A program made the position numbers and the translations under genes. DNA of 64,000 nucleotides, taken from assembly GCA_965115915.1 (NCBI GenBank), contig OZ220483.1, positions 1,922,001-1,986,000 on the forward strand, read 5' to 3'. Below the pieces are notes generated by a model. It searched no databases, was not told the DNA's origin, and saw only the letters and a list, made by a program, of their open reading frames with translations. Source of the stretch: G965115915 sp965115915. Lineage in GTDB: Bacteria; Pseudomonadota; Gammaproteobacteria; Eutrophobiales; Eutrophobiaceae. Below are positions 1 through 12,800 of the stretch, piece by piece; the first letter of the stretch is position 1, and each line of letters begins with the position of its first letter.

Positions 1-3000
1 GCCGTCGGCATACCGCCGCTCAGCGTCACACGCCCATTCACCACCGTGTCCGCCGTCGCACTCATCGTCACCGGCACCGTCAGCGTCTGACCCTCCGTCA
101 CCGCAATGGTCGTGCTGCCCAGTGTCACCTGCGCACTGTCGTTGTCGTTCAGCGTGCCATTCACCGTCACACTACCCCCCAACGCATAGCCCGTGCCCGA
201 CACCAGCGTAATGCTATAAGTCTCCGCTCCCTCTACAATGACATCGTTCACTGTGGGGATCGATACTGTCGCCGTCTTGCCCCCGTTAAAATTGCCCGTG
301 GTAAACGTCTGCGTCAGTGCGCCCGTGATGTCATTCTCATCAAAGTTGCTCGAACCACGATCCGCCAGCGTCAGCCTCACCAACAGCGTTCCCGTCACAT
401 CCTTGTCCGAGCTCACCGTCACACCGATCGCAGCACCCTCGCTCACCGCCGACGGCACCGTCTCCAGCGTCAACTCTGGCGTCGTGTCCGTCACCGTCAC
501 ATTGACATCCGGCACATCCACCGAAGCGTAGTCTCCTCCCGTGATGCCGTGCGTCAGCGTCGCGCTGTCATCATCCGCATCCGCATCCGAAACCGCCGTC
601 ACCGTCACCGTCTGCTCCGTGTCCCAGCCACCGGGACCCGTACCCGTACCAAAGCTCAGCGTCGCGGGCGAGAACATCACATCCGCATTGTTGCTGCTCG
701 GCGTCACCGTCACCGTCGCATTCGGCTCGGTATCCAGCACCACCGTGTAGATAGCCCCGGTGCCGTCTGCCTCAGACACCGTCAACGTAGTTTCGCTCAG
801 CGTCACACCACGGCTCAACGACGCCACCGGCGTCGCCCTCGCCGTGTTCGAGCGCGCACCAAAATTGTCCGTACCCACCGCGCCCACCGCACGCACCTGA
901 AAACGGTACGCGCTGTTGTTGGTCAGGCCTTCCACCGTGTGGCGCGTCGTACTCGCACTGGAACCCACAATGGCCATCCACGCACCGTAGGCATTGCCAC
1001 CTTCCTTCTGACGGTATTGCCAACTCCCTATGCTGCCGCCAGAACCGGGCGCGGTCCACGACAGCTCGACCTGCGCGTCTCCCGCCGTCGCCGTCAAGCC
1101 GGTCGGCTGGCCCGGCGTCGTGTCCGTCACCGTCACTGCAACATCGTCTATGCGCAATGAACTCACATAGCCGGTGGCACCGCTCGCCGTGTGCGTCAGC
1201 GTCACCACATCCTCGTCATCCATGTCGCTATCCACCGCCGCCGTCACCGTCACCGTCTGCGCCGTGTCCCATACGCCGGTGGCAAAAATCAGCTCCGCCG
1301 GGCTCGCCGTCACATCCCCCTGCGCACCGCCCACCGTTACCGTCACATCCGCGTCCGGCCGCGCATCCAGCAGCACCGCGTAGCTACCGCTCGTACCCTC
1401 GTCCACCGTCAACGTGGTCCCGCTCAGCGTCACGCCAGCGATCGGCGCCACCATATTGTCCGTCACCGTCACCACAACATTGCCTATGTCTATCCCCTCG
1501 TATTTACCATCGCCACTGCTCGCACTGTGGCTCAGTGTCGCGCTGTCATCCGTCGTGTCAGTGTCCACCCTGGCCAGCACCGTCACGCTCTGCGCCGTGC
1601 TCCATTCGCCGGTGACAAAGACCAGCTCCGCCGGGCTCACCGTCACATCCGCATTGTCACTGCCCACCGTCACCGTCACATCCGCCGTCGGCTCGCTGTC
1701 CAGCACCACCGTGTAGCTGCCCCTGGCGCCCTCGCCCACCGTCAAGGTCCCAGCATTCAGCGTCACCCCCGCCGTGTCATCGTCGCGGAGCGTCACCGTC
1801 ATCGTATCAAGAGCCCGGATACTGGAAATTGCCGGTTTATCGACACCCGTCAGCCTTACCGTAAAGGTCTCATCGCCCTCGTCTATGTTGTCTGCTACGG
1901 TCCGTATGCTCAGAATCTTCGACGTATCGGAAGGCGTGAACACAAGCGTATACTCGCCACCAGCATAATCCGCCGGCGCCGTGGCACTACCATCCGTGGT
2001 AGCGATGGTAACCGTGACATTTTCCGTCGTCTCCAACAGATAAACACTCACAGTTACCGCAACAGTACCGCCCTCCGCAGTGAAGGAACTGACCGTTCTG
2101 ACATCGGGGTTGGTCCCCATATAGAAGCTCGTCTTCTCAGAGAGATTCCCGCCTACCGCGTTGTCCGGATCCACCACCGTATGGCCCGTCACGGCGGCCA
2201 GTTTAATGCTATAGCTATCGAAAACACGCGCGCCAATGGCATTACTTCTGACGGAAAAATCAACGCTGGCCGTGCCGTTGCTGAAGGTCGCACTGCTCGG
2301 CACCACACTGAAAGCCCTTGCTCTCACATTGCCAACATAGGACCAACTGAGCCCACTGAGCGCCCCGCTGAAGCCTGTGTCGGTGCTGTAGGTAACACCC
2401 CTGTCGGTGGTCACCACCACACTCAACGCAAGGCTCAGTGTCCCGCCCACGGTGGCGTCTCGACCTGCCTCCGCCGTCAGACGAATCCCGTCATTGTCGG
2501 TCAGCGTGCCGGCCAGGGCCGGCGAGCCACTTGCCACCGTATAGCCCGCGCCGGCCACCAGACTGATGCGAAAGCCCTCATCGCCTTCCAAGCTGCCATC
2601 GTCGGTCAGTGGCAGGTTCACCGTCGCCGTCCTGCCGTTGCTGAAGCTGGTGGTGGTGATCCCGCTCAGCGTCCCACCATTGAAGTCCGCGGCGGCAGCG
2701 TCCCTATCGGTGCCAGAGGTACTGCCCTGCACCGCAAAGGCCACATCCAGTGTGTCGACCACATCAACCTGGGAGGTAAGCGTCAGACTGAGGCTGTCCC
2801 CCTCCATGCCATCTACCGTCCCGGACAGCGTCAACTCCGGCGTCGTGTCCCGTACCGTCACGGCGCTGTTAGCAATTCTTATCCCTTGATATCGGCCATC
2901 ACTGCTACTCGCCGTATGTGTCAGCGTCACTCTATCGTCCCGCGAATCGGTATCCGCCATCGTCGTCACCGTCACCGTCTGCGCCGTGCCCCAGCCACCG

Positions 3001-3880
3001 GGGCCCGTGCCAGTGCCAAAGATCAGCTCCGTCGGGCCGACCGTCACATCCCCCTGCGCGCCACCCACCGACACCGTCACATCTGCGGTCGGCTGCGTAT
3101 TGAGCACCACTGTGTAGGTGCCGCTGGCGCCCTCGTTCACCGTCACCGACGACGGCCACAGAGTCACACCCGGGGTATCGTCGTCCGAGATCCACACCAC
3201 CGCCCTATTAGAACCAGAATTGATACGGGCAGTCGGCTTGTCGATACTTGTCAGCGTTACCGTAAACGTCTCATGCGATTCAGCCACATTGTCCTCTGTC
3301 GTCGGTATTCGAAAGGAACCCGACGTCTGGCCCGCCGAGAACGAAAGCGTATACGGGCCCGCGGTGTAATCCGTAGCAGACGTGGCACTGTTATCCGTGG
3401 TAGTGATGGTAAGCGTGAATTCTTCTACCGGGGCCGGGGACACCTTGACAAACGGTATGGCATTACCGCCCTCAAAAGCCAAATATGAGGGACTTAAAAA
3501 GCCGAATGTCGGCACTGGCCCGAGCGTACCACTCACCGCGTTGCTGCCTCCCACCACCGTGTGGCCCGTCACCGCAGACAACTGTATGCTATAGCTCTCC
3601 GCCGAATCCGAATCATCTGCCACCATAAAGTCAACGCTCGCCGTCCCATCACTGAAGCTCGCGCTGGACGGCACCATGTCAAAATCCCCCGCCTCCGCAT
3701 CGCCGCCGCTGTAGGACCAACTCAGACCGCTCAGCGTATCGCCAAAGTCCGTGTCCGTGCTGTAAGTCACGCCCCCGTCGGTAGTCGCCACCGCGGCCAG
3801 CGCCAGGCTCAGCGTCCCGCCCTCGGTGGCGCCCTTGCTGGTCTCCGCCGTCAGACGGACCCCGTCATTGTCGGTCAGCG
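1..3880 (-). other. C-side edge segment Y-X-T-G-Y-X-T-T-F-T-K-S(partial)
   Basis: Written N to C. The Y-X pair at about 1780-2520 is an odd version: Y reads ARVFDSYSIKLAAVTGHTVV, and X begins KTSFYMGTNPDVRTVSSF. The T near 1588 ends YEGIDIGNVV. The last module, S, is cut by base 1 just after SGGMPT. The gene continues beyond the window. Confidence 0.78.
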
Positions 3881-6800
3881 TGCCATCCTCCGTCGCATCA
3901 CTGCCCGCCGCATAACCGGTACCGGCATTCAGCGTGATGGTATAGCTCTCGTCTCCCTCCACCACCGCGTCATCCACCGTCGCAACCGTCGCTGTCGCCG
4001 TCTTGCCCCCGCCAAAATCGCCCGTGGTCACCGTCTGCGTCAGCGCACCCGTAATGTCGGCCGCAGCGAAGCCGCTCGCGCCACGGTCCGCCAATGTCAG
4101 GCTCACATCCAGCGTCCCCGGCACCGCCTTGTCCGCGCTGAGCGTCACGCTGATCGCACCGCCCTCGGTCACCGCGGACAGGGCTGTCTCCAGCGTCAAC
4201 ACCAGCGTCGTGTCCGTCACCGTCACACTGACATCCTGCACATCCACCGCGGCGTAGTCTCCTCCCGCTATGTCATGCGTCAATGTCGCACTGTCATTCA
4301 CCGCATCGGCATCCGCCGCCGCCGTCACCGTCACCGTCTGCTCCGTGTCCCAGCCACCGGTACCGCGACTGGTGGCAAAGCTCAACGTCGCCGGCTCGAA
4401 TGTCACATCAACGTTGTCACTGCTCGGCGTCACCGTCACCGCTGCGCTCGGCTGCGTATCCAGCACCACCGTGTAGTTGACGGTGGCACCCTCGGTCACC
4501 GTCAACGCAGTATCATTCAGCGTCACACCCGCCGTGTCGTCGTCCGCCACCGTCACCGCAACGCTGTCGACAGTCACCATGTCGTAGTCGTTGTCGGTAC
4601 TGCTCGCCGTGTGCGTCAGCGTCGCGCTGTCATCCACCGCGTCGAGGTCCGCCGCCGCCGTTACCGTCACACTCTGCGCCGTGTCCCACACACCAGCAGC
4701 AAAGATCAACGTCGCCGGCGCGAATGTCACCTCTCCATTGTTACTGCTCGGCGTCACCGTCACCGCCGTGCTCGGCCGCGAATCCAGTACCACCGTGTAG
4801 TTGGCGGTGGCACCCTCGCTCACCGTCAGCTCAGTACCGCTCAGCCTCACACCCGCCGTGTCGTCATCCTCAATCGTCACCGTCGCCGTCCCCGCCGTCG
4901 TACTGATACTGTGGCTCGCCGCCTTGTCCGTGCCTGACAACTCCACCGTGAACGTCTCATCCCCCTCGTCCACGTCGTCCTCCGTCAACTGTATGGACAA
5001 CACCCGAGACGAATCCCCGGACGAAAACGCCAGCGTATACGGGCCTGCGGTGTAATCCGCAGCAGACACCGCACTGCCATCCGTGGTTGCGATACTGACC
5101 CTGACCGCCTCCACCACCGCCGGCGTCGCAGTCACAGTCAACTCGGCAACACCGCCTTCCGTCTCGCTAAGGCTCGGGGACGAAAACGCAAACACCGACC
5201 TCGGACCCAGCGTGCCGCTGACCGCGTTGCGGCCCACCACCGTGTGGCCCGTCACCGTGGCAAGCCGGAGGCTATAGCTCTCCGCCGCATCCGCGTCATC
5301 CGCCACCACAAAGTCAACGCTCGCCGTCCCGCCGCTGAAACTCGCGCTGGCCGGCACCGTGCTGAAATCCCCCGCCACCGCCGTGCCCCCGACATACGAC
5401 CAGGCCAGCCCGCTGAGCGTCCCACCGAAGTCCACGTCCGTGCTGTAACTGGTGCCCCCATCACTCGTCGCCACCGCGCTCAGCGTCAGGCTCAACGTCC
5501 CCCCCTCGGTAGCCCCCTTGCCCGACTCCGCCGTCAGACGGATGCCGTCATTGTCCGTCAGCGTCCCGCCCAGCGTCGGCGAGCCTGACGCCACCGTGTA
5601 ACCCACGCCAGACGCCAGACTGATACGAAAACCCTCATCTCCCTCCACACTGCCATCGTCCGTCAATGGCAGGCGCACCGTCGCCGTCTTGCCGTTGCTG
5701 AAGCTGGTGGTGGTAATCCCGCTCAGCGTCCCGCCATTGAAGTCCGCCACGGCAGCATCCCGGTCCGTACCCGAGGTGCTGCCCTGCACCGAGAAGGCCA
5801 CAGCCAGCGTGTCGCTCACATCGATGTCCGAAGTCAGCCTCAGACTGAGGCTCTGCCCCTCCGTCCCATCCACCGTCCCGGACAACATCAGCTCCGGCAA
5901 CACCTCTATCGGCGTCGCGCTGGCCGCGGCAGAGCGCGCACCAAAATTGTCCGTACCCACCGCGCCCACCGCACGCACCTGAAAACGGTATGGGGTGCCG
6001 TTGCTCAGGCCTTCCACCGTATGGCCAGTCGTGGCCGCAGCGGAGCCGGGAACCGGCATCCACTCACCGTAGTCACTGCCGCCTTCCCTTTGCCGATACT
6101 GCCAACTCGCAATATCACCGCCACCAACCGGCGCAACCCAGGACAACGCCACCTCCGTGTTTCCCGCAACCGCAGTCAAGCCGGTCGGCCGGCCCGGCGT
6201 CGTATCCGTCACCGTCACCGCGACACCGCCAATCACTATCCCGGCGTATCTGCTATCGCCGCTGCTCGCCGTATGCGTCAGTGGCACCACCGCTTCATTG
6301 TCCGTGTCGGTATCTACCGCCGCCGTCACCGTCACACTCTGCGCCGTGCCCCAGTTGCCACCGGAACCGGAGCTAAAGACCAACTCCGCCGGGCTGACCA
6401 TCACATCCCCCTGCGCACCACCCACCGTCACCGTCACATCCGCGCTCGGCTGGGCATTGAGCACCACCGTATAGCTGGCGCTGGCGCCCTCATCCACCGC
6501 CAGTGTCTCACCGCTCAAACTCACCAGACTATTGTCGGTAACGCGCACTGCGTCCGTGCTGTCAGTTCCCACCGCGACACCCGCGGGCGGGTTCACCAAC
6601 GTCACCGTCGCCGTGTAACTGCGCGGCGCATTGTAAGCACCATCCCCGACATCCCGGGCCTGCGGACTAAAGCTCGCAGTGGCGCCGAACCGACCGGCAC
6701 CGATGCTGAACGCCACCGCCGCCGCGGCAAAATCGTCCGTCGGCGTACCGCCGGTCAGCGTCACCATGCCATTCACCACCGTGTCCACCGCCGCGCTCAT

Positions 6801-9800
6801 CGTTACCGGCACCGACAGCGCCTGCCCCTCGGTCACGGTGATAGTCGTGCTAGCCAGCGTCACCAGTGCGCTGTCGTTGTCGTTCAGCCTGCCATTCACC
6901 GTCACACTGCTCCCCAACACATAGCCCGTGCCCGACCCCAGCGTAATGCGATAGCGCTCCGCTCCCTCGACGATGACATCGTTCACCGTCGCGATCGTCG
7001 CCACCGCCGTCCTGCCGCCGCCAAAATCCCCCGTGGTCACCGTCTGCGTCAGCGCCCCCGCGATGTCGTCCGCAGTGAAGCCACTCGAACCCCGGTCCGC
7101 CAGCGTCAGGCTCACATCCAGCGTCCCCGTCACATTCTTGTCCGCGCTCACCGTCACACGGATGTCGCCACCCTCGGTCACCGCGGACGGGGTCGTCTCC
7201 AGCGTCAGCTCCGGCGTCGTGTCCGTCACCGTCACCACCACATTGTCTATGACTATAGAATCGTAACCGCTGTCGCTGCTACTCGCACTGTGCATCAGCG
7301 TCACACTGTCATCCGCCGCATCCGCATCCGACCCCGCCGTCACCGTCACTGTCTGCGCCGTGTCCCAGCCGCCGGAGACACCGGTGCCAGTGCCAAAAGT
7401 CAGCTCGGTCGGGTCGACGCTCACATCCGTGCTCGTAAACCCACCCACCGTCACCGTCACATCCGCACTCGGCGCGGTATTGAGCACCACCGTGTAGCCA
7501 TCGCCCGTGCCGTCGCCCTCATCCACCGTCAACGTGGCCCCGCTCAGCCTCACACCCGGGCTCGGCGGCGCCATCGGCGTCGCACTGGCCGGGTCCGAAC
7601 GCTCGCCAAAATTGTTCGTGCCCACCGTGCCCACCGCACGCACCTGAAAACGGTATTCAGTGCCGTTTCTCAAACTCCCCACGGTATGGCTGGTCGTTCC
7701 CGCGCTGGAACCCGCAATGGCCATCCAATTCGCATTTCTCCAGCCCAAGCGCCGTGGCGTCGCACGGTATTGCCAACTCCCTATAGTGCCGCCAGACACC
7801 GGCACATTCCAGGACAACTCCACCTGCGCGTCACCCGCAGTCGCCGTCAAACCGGTCGGCTGGCCCGGCGTCGTGTCCGTCACCGTCACCATCACACTGG
7901 CTATAGTCAACGCAGCGTACTCGGTGGTACCACTCGCGGTATGCGTCAGCGTCACCACATCCTCATCATCCGTGTCGCTATCCACCACCGCCGTTACCGT
8001 CACCGTCTGCGCCGTGTCCCACATACCCGTAGCAAAGCGCAACTCCTCCGGGCTCACCGTCACATCCCCCGAGGCGCCGCCCACCGTCACCCTCACCTCC
8101 GCCGTCGGCTCGCTGGCCAGCACCACCGTGTAGCGACCGCTGGCCCCCTCGGCCACCGTCAGCGTACCGCCGCTCAGCGTCACGCTCGCCGTGTCGTCAT
8201 CCTCAATCGTCACCGTCGCCATCCCCGCCGTCGTACTGATACCGTGGCTCGCCGCCTTGTCCGTGCCGGACAACGCCACCGTGAACGTCTCGTCTCCCTC
8301 GTCCAGGTCGTCCTGCGCCAGTTGTATGGACAACACCTGGGAGTCATCCCCGGACGCAAACGCCAGCGTATACGGGCCCGCGGTGTAATCCGCAGGGGAT
8401 GTGGCACTGCCATCCGTGGTTGCGATATTGACCGTGACCGCCTCCACCACCGCCGGCGTCGCAGTCACAGTCAGCTCGGCAACACCACCCTCCGTCTCGC
8501 CAAGGCGCGTGGGCGCAAACGCAAATACCGTCTTCGGCCGAATGCTGCCGCTGACCGTATTGCTGCCCACCACCGTGTGGCCCGTCACCGTGGACAGCCC
8601 AATGCTATAGCTCTCCGCCGCATCCGCGTCATCCGCCACCACAAAGTCAACGCTCGCCGTCCCGTTGCTGAAGCTCGCGCTGGCCGGCACCGTACTGAAA
8701 TCCCCCGCCACCGCCGTGCCACCGGCATAGGACCAGACAAGACCGCTGAGCGTATCGCCAAAGCCCGTGTCCGTGCTGTAAGTCGTGCCCCCGTTGGTCG
8801 TCGCCACCGCGCTCAGCGTCAGGCTCAACGTCCCGCCCTCGATGGCGCCCTTGCTGGTCTCCGCCGTCAGACGAATGCCGTCATTGTCCGTCAACGTGCC
8901 GTCCTCCGCCAGATCATCGCCCACCGCATAGCCCGTACCCGAACCCAGGCTAATGGTGTAGCTCTCGTCTCCCTCCACCACCGCGTCGTCCACCGTCGCA
9001 ATCGTCACCACCGCCGTTTTGCCCCCGCCAAAATCGCCCGTGGTAACTGTCCGCGTCAGCGCGCCCGTGATGTCTGCCGCGGCGAAGCCGCTCGCACCAC
9101 GGTCCGCCAATGTCAGGCTCACATCCAGCGTCCCCGTTATATTCTTGTCCGAACTGAGCGTCACACTGAGGTCACCGCCCTCGGTCGCCGCGGACACGGC
9201 CGTGGCCAGCGTCAACTCCGGCGTGGTGTCCGTCACCGTCACACTGACATCCTGCACATCCACCGCGGCGTAGCCCCCTCCCGCTATGTCGTGCGTCAAT
9301 GTCGCACTGTCGTTCACCGCATCGGCATCCGCCGCCGCCGTCACGGTCACCGTCTGCGCCGTGTCCCAGCCACCGGCACCGCCGCTGGTGGCAAAGCTCA
9401 GTGATGCTGGCGCGAATGTCACATCGGCGTTGTCACTGCTCGGCGTCACCGTCACCGCCGCGCTCGGCTGCGTAGCCAGCACCACCGTGTATTCAGCGGT
9501 GGCGCCCTCGCTCAGCGTCAGCGTGGTAGCACTCAGCGTCACGCCCCGCGTGTCCTTGTCCGTCACCGTCACCGCCACGCCGGCAATGGCTATCCCCTGG
9601 TACTTGCGATCGCTGCTGCTCGCCGTGTGCGTCAAACTCGCGCTGTCGTTCTCCGCATCGAGATCCTCCGCCGCCGTCACCGTCACCGTCTGTGCCGTGT
9701 CCCACATACCCGCAGCAAAGCTCAACTCCTCCGGGCTCACCGTCACATCCCCCTGCGCACCACCCACCGTCACCGTCACCGCCGCCGCCGGCTCGCTGGC

Positions 9801-12800
9801 CAGCACCACCGTGTACGTGCCATCGGCGCCCTCGGCCACCGTCAGTGTTTCACCGCTCAGCGTCACGCCCGCCGTGGAGGCAGTGGTATCCTGGATCGTC
9901 ACCCCCTGCGTAGTCGGAGCACGGATACCCGAGGTCGCCGGCTTGTCGGTGCCCGTCAGCTTCACCGTAAAAGCCTCATCGTCCTCGTCTATGCCGTCCG
10001 TCGCCGTCTGTATGCTCAGGACCCGCGACGAATCCCCGGCCTCGAACGCCAGCGTATACGGGCCCGCGGTATAATCCGCCGGCGCCGTGGCGCTACCATC
10101 CTCGGTAGCGACGGTAAGCGTGATATCCTCCAGCGGCAGCGGGTAAACACTGACCGTTATCGCGACAGCGCTGCCCTCCTGCACCGTGGCGGGCCGGATC
10201 GTGCCGAGGTCTATCCTGTTCCCCAGATAGAATGCCGGCATCCGCCGGATCCTCCCGCTTACCGCATTACTGCCACCCACCACCGTGTGGCCCGTCACCG
10301 CGGACAACTGTATGCTGTAGTGCTTGAAATCACTAAAGCCAGTGGCGCCACTGGCGACACCAAAATCAACGCTGGCCGTGCCGTTGCTGAAGCTCGCGCT
10401 GGCCGGCACCGTGCTGAAATCCCCCGCCACCGCGCCTCCGCCATAGGACCAGCCGAGCCCACTGAGCGACCCGCTGAAGCTCGTGTCCGTGTTGTAAGTC
10501 GTGCCCCCGTCGGTGGTCGCCACCGCGGCCAGCGCCAGGCTCAGCGTCCCGCCCGCGGTGTCCTCCCGGCCCGTCGCCGCCGTCAGCCGCACCCCGTCAT
10601 TGTCCGTCAGCGTACCGGCCAGTGTCGCGGAACCCGCGGCCACCACATAGCCGGTGCCTGTGGTCAGGCTGAGGCGAAAGCCCTCATCGCCCTCCACACT
10701 GCCATCATCGGTCAGCGGCAGAGTCACGGTGGCGGTCCTGCCGTTGTTGAAACTGGCGGTGGTAACGCTCAGCGTCCCGCCATTGAAGTCCGCCGCCGCA
10801 GCGTCCCGGTCCGTACCAACGCTACTGCCCTGCACCGCAAAGCTCACCTCCAGCGTGCCGGCCACATCCTGGTCCGAGCTGAGCGTCAGACTGAGGCTAT
10901 CCCCCTCGGAGCCGTCCGCGGTCCCGGACAATGTCAGCTCCGGCGTGGTGTCCGTTACCCTCACCGGCATGTTGTCAATGACTATCCCGTTATACATGGT
11001 GTCGCTGCTGCTCGCCGTATGCGTCAGCGTCAGGCGGTCGTCCGCCGTATCGGCATCCGCCGCCGCCGTCACCGTCACCGTCTGCTGCGTGTCCCAGCCA
11101 CCGGCGCCGGTGCCGGTGCCAAAGGTGAGCGTCGTCGGGTCGACGCTCACATCGGTACCCGCGTGCCCGGTCACCGTCAGCGTCACCTGATGGCTCGGCT
11201 GCGTACCAAGATTCAGCGTGTAGTAACCGCTGGCGCCCTCGTTCACCACCAGCAACCGCGGCCATCGCCATGCAGGCTGCGACACGTGTACGTGGGCCGG
11301 GCTGTTGTCCAGGAGCACCATCGTCAGCGTGGCACGGGTACCGATACGGGCAGTCGTCGGCTCGATGCCTGTCAGCCTTATTGTAAAGTCCTCCGTGGTC
11401 TCGGCGATGCTGTCCTCCACCCCCTGTACCCGCAGTCCGGCCCGGGTCTGGCCCGCCGGGAACACCAGCGTATACGGGCCCGCGGCATAATCGGCCGGCG
11501 CCGTGGCAGTACCATCGGTGGACGTAAAGGTCAGCGTGAACGCCTCCACCGGGGCCGGGGAAGCAAGCACAGGTATCCAGAAGTGAGTGCCTTCGCGTGA
11601 AGTACGCGTGGCATCCTCAAACATGAATGTCGGCACCGGCCCGAGCGTGCCGCTGACGGTATTGTCGCCGCCCACCACCTTGTGGCCCGTCACCGCGGAC
11701 AGCCCAATGCTATAGCCCTCCGCCGCATCGGTGTCATCCGCCACCACAAAGTCAACGCCCGCCGTCCCGCCGCTGAAGCTCGCGCTGGCCGGCGCCGTGC
11801 TGAAATCGCCCGCCACCGCCGTGCCCCCGGCATAGGACCAGACAAGACCGCTGAGCGTATCGCCAAAATCCGTGTCCGTGCGGTAAGTCGCGCCCCCGTC
11901 GGTGGTCGCCACCGCGCTCAGCGTCAGGCTCAACGTCCCGCCCTCGGTGACGCCCTTGCTGGTCTCCGCCGTCAGACGAATGCCGTCATTGTCCGTCAGC
12001 GTGCCATCCTCCGTCGCATCGCCGCCCACCGCATAGCCGGTACCGGCATTCAGCGTGATGGTATAGCTCTCGTCTCCCTCCACGATCGCGTCGTCCACCG
12101 TCGCAATCGTCACCACCGCCGTCTTGCCCCCGCCAAAATCGCCCGTGGTAACGGTTTGCGTCAGCGCGCCCGTGAGGTCTGCCGCAGCGAAGCCGCTCGC
12201 ACCACGGTCCGCCAATGTCAGGCTCACATCCAGCGTCCCCGTTACATTCTTGTCCGAACTGAGCGTCACACTGAGGTCACCGCCCTCGGTCACCGCGGCC
12301 ACGGCCGTGGCCAGCGTCAGCTCCGGCGTGGTGTCCGTCACCGTCACGAGCATGTTTTCAATGCGTAACCCCTGATATGTGCTATCGCCGCTGCTCGTCG
12401 TATGTGTCAGCGTCACGCTGTCGTCCGCCGCATCGCCATCCACCGCCGCCGTCACCGTCAACGTCTGCGGCGTGGCCCAGCCACCGACGCCGCTGCCGGT
12501 GCCAAAGCTCAGCGTCGTCGGGTCGACACTCACATCGGTACCCGCGTACCCGCCCACCGTCAGCGTCACCTGATGGCTCGGCTGCGTAGTCAGTTGCGCC
12601 GTGTAGGTACCGCTGGTCCCCTCGGCCAGTATCATCGACAGTGGCCACCGTCGATTCGGCTCATAAAAAACCACGCCCGCACGATTGTTGTCCCGGAGTA
12701 GCATCGTCAGCGTGTCAGGGGTACCGATACGGGCAGTCGTCGGCTCGATGCCTGTCAGCCTTATTGTAAAGTCCTCCGTGGACTCGACTATGTCGTCCGC

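Noticed and set aside
238..531. Many plus-strand frames rich in Val/Ser/Thr (VTVCSVSQPP, SVTVT type)
   Set aside because: GTCACCGTCAC reads as Val-Thr or Ser-Pro-Ser on the plus strand too, so these mimic repeat proteins; they are short, broken by stops, and shadow the T and K modules.
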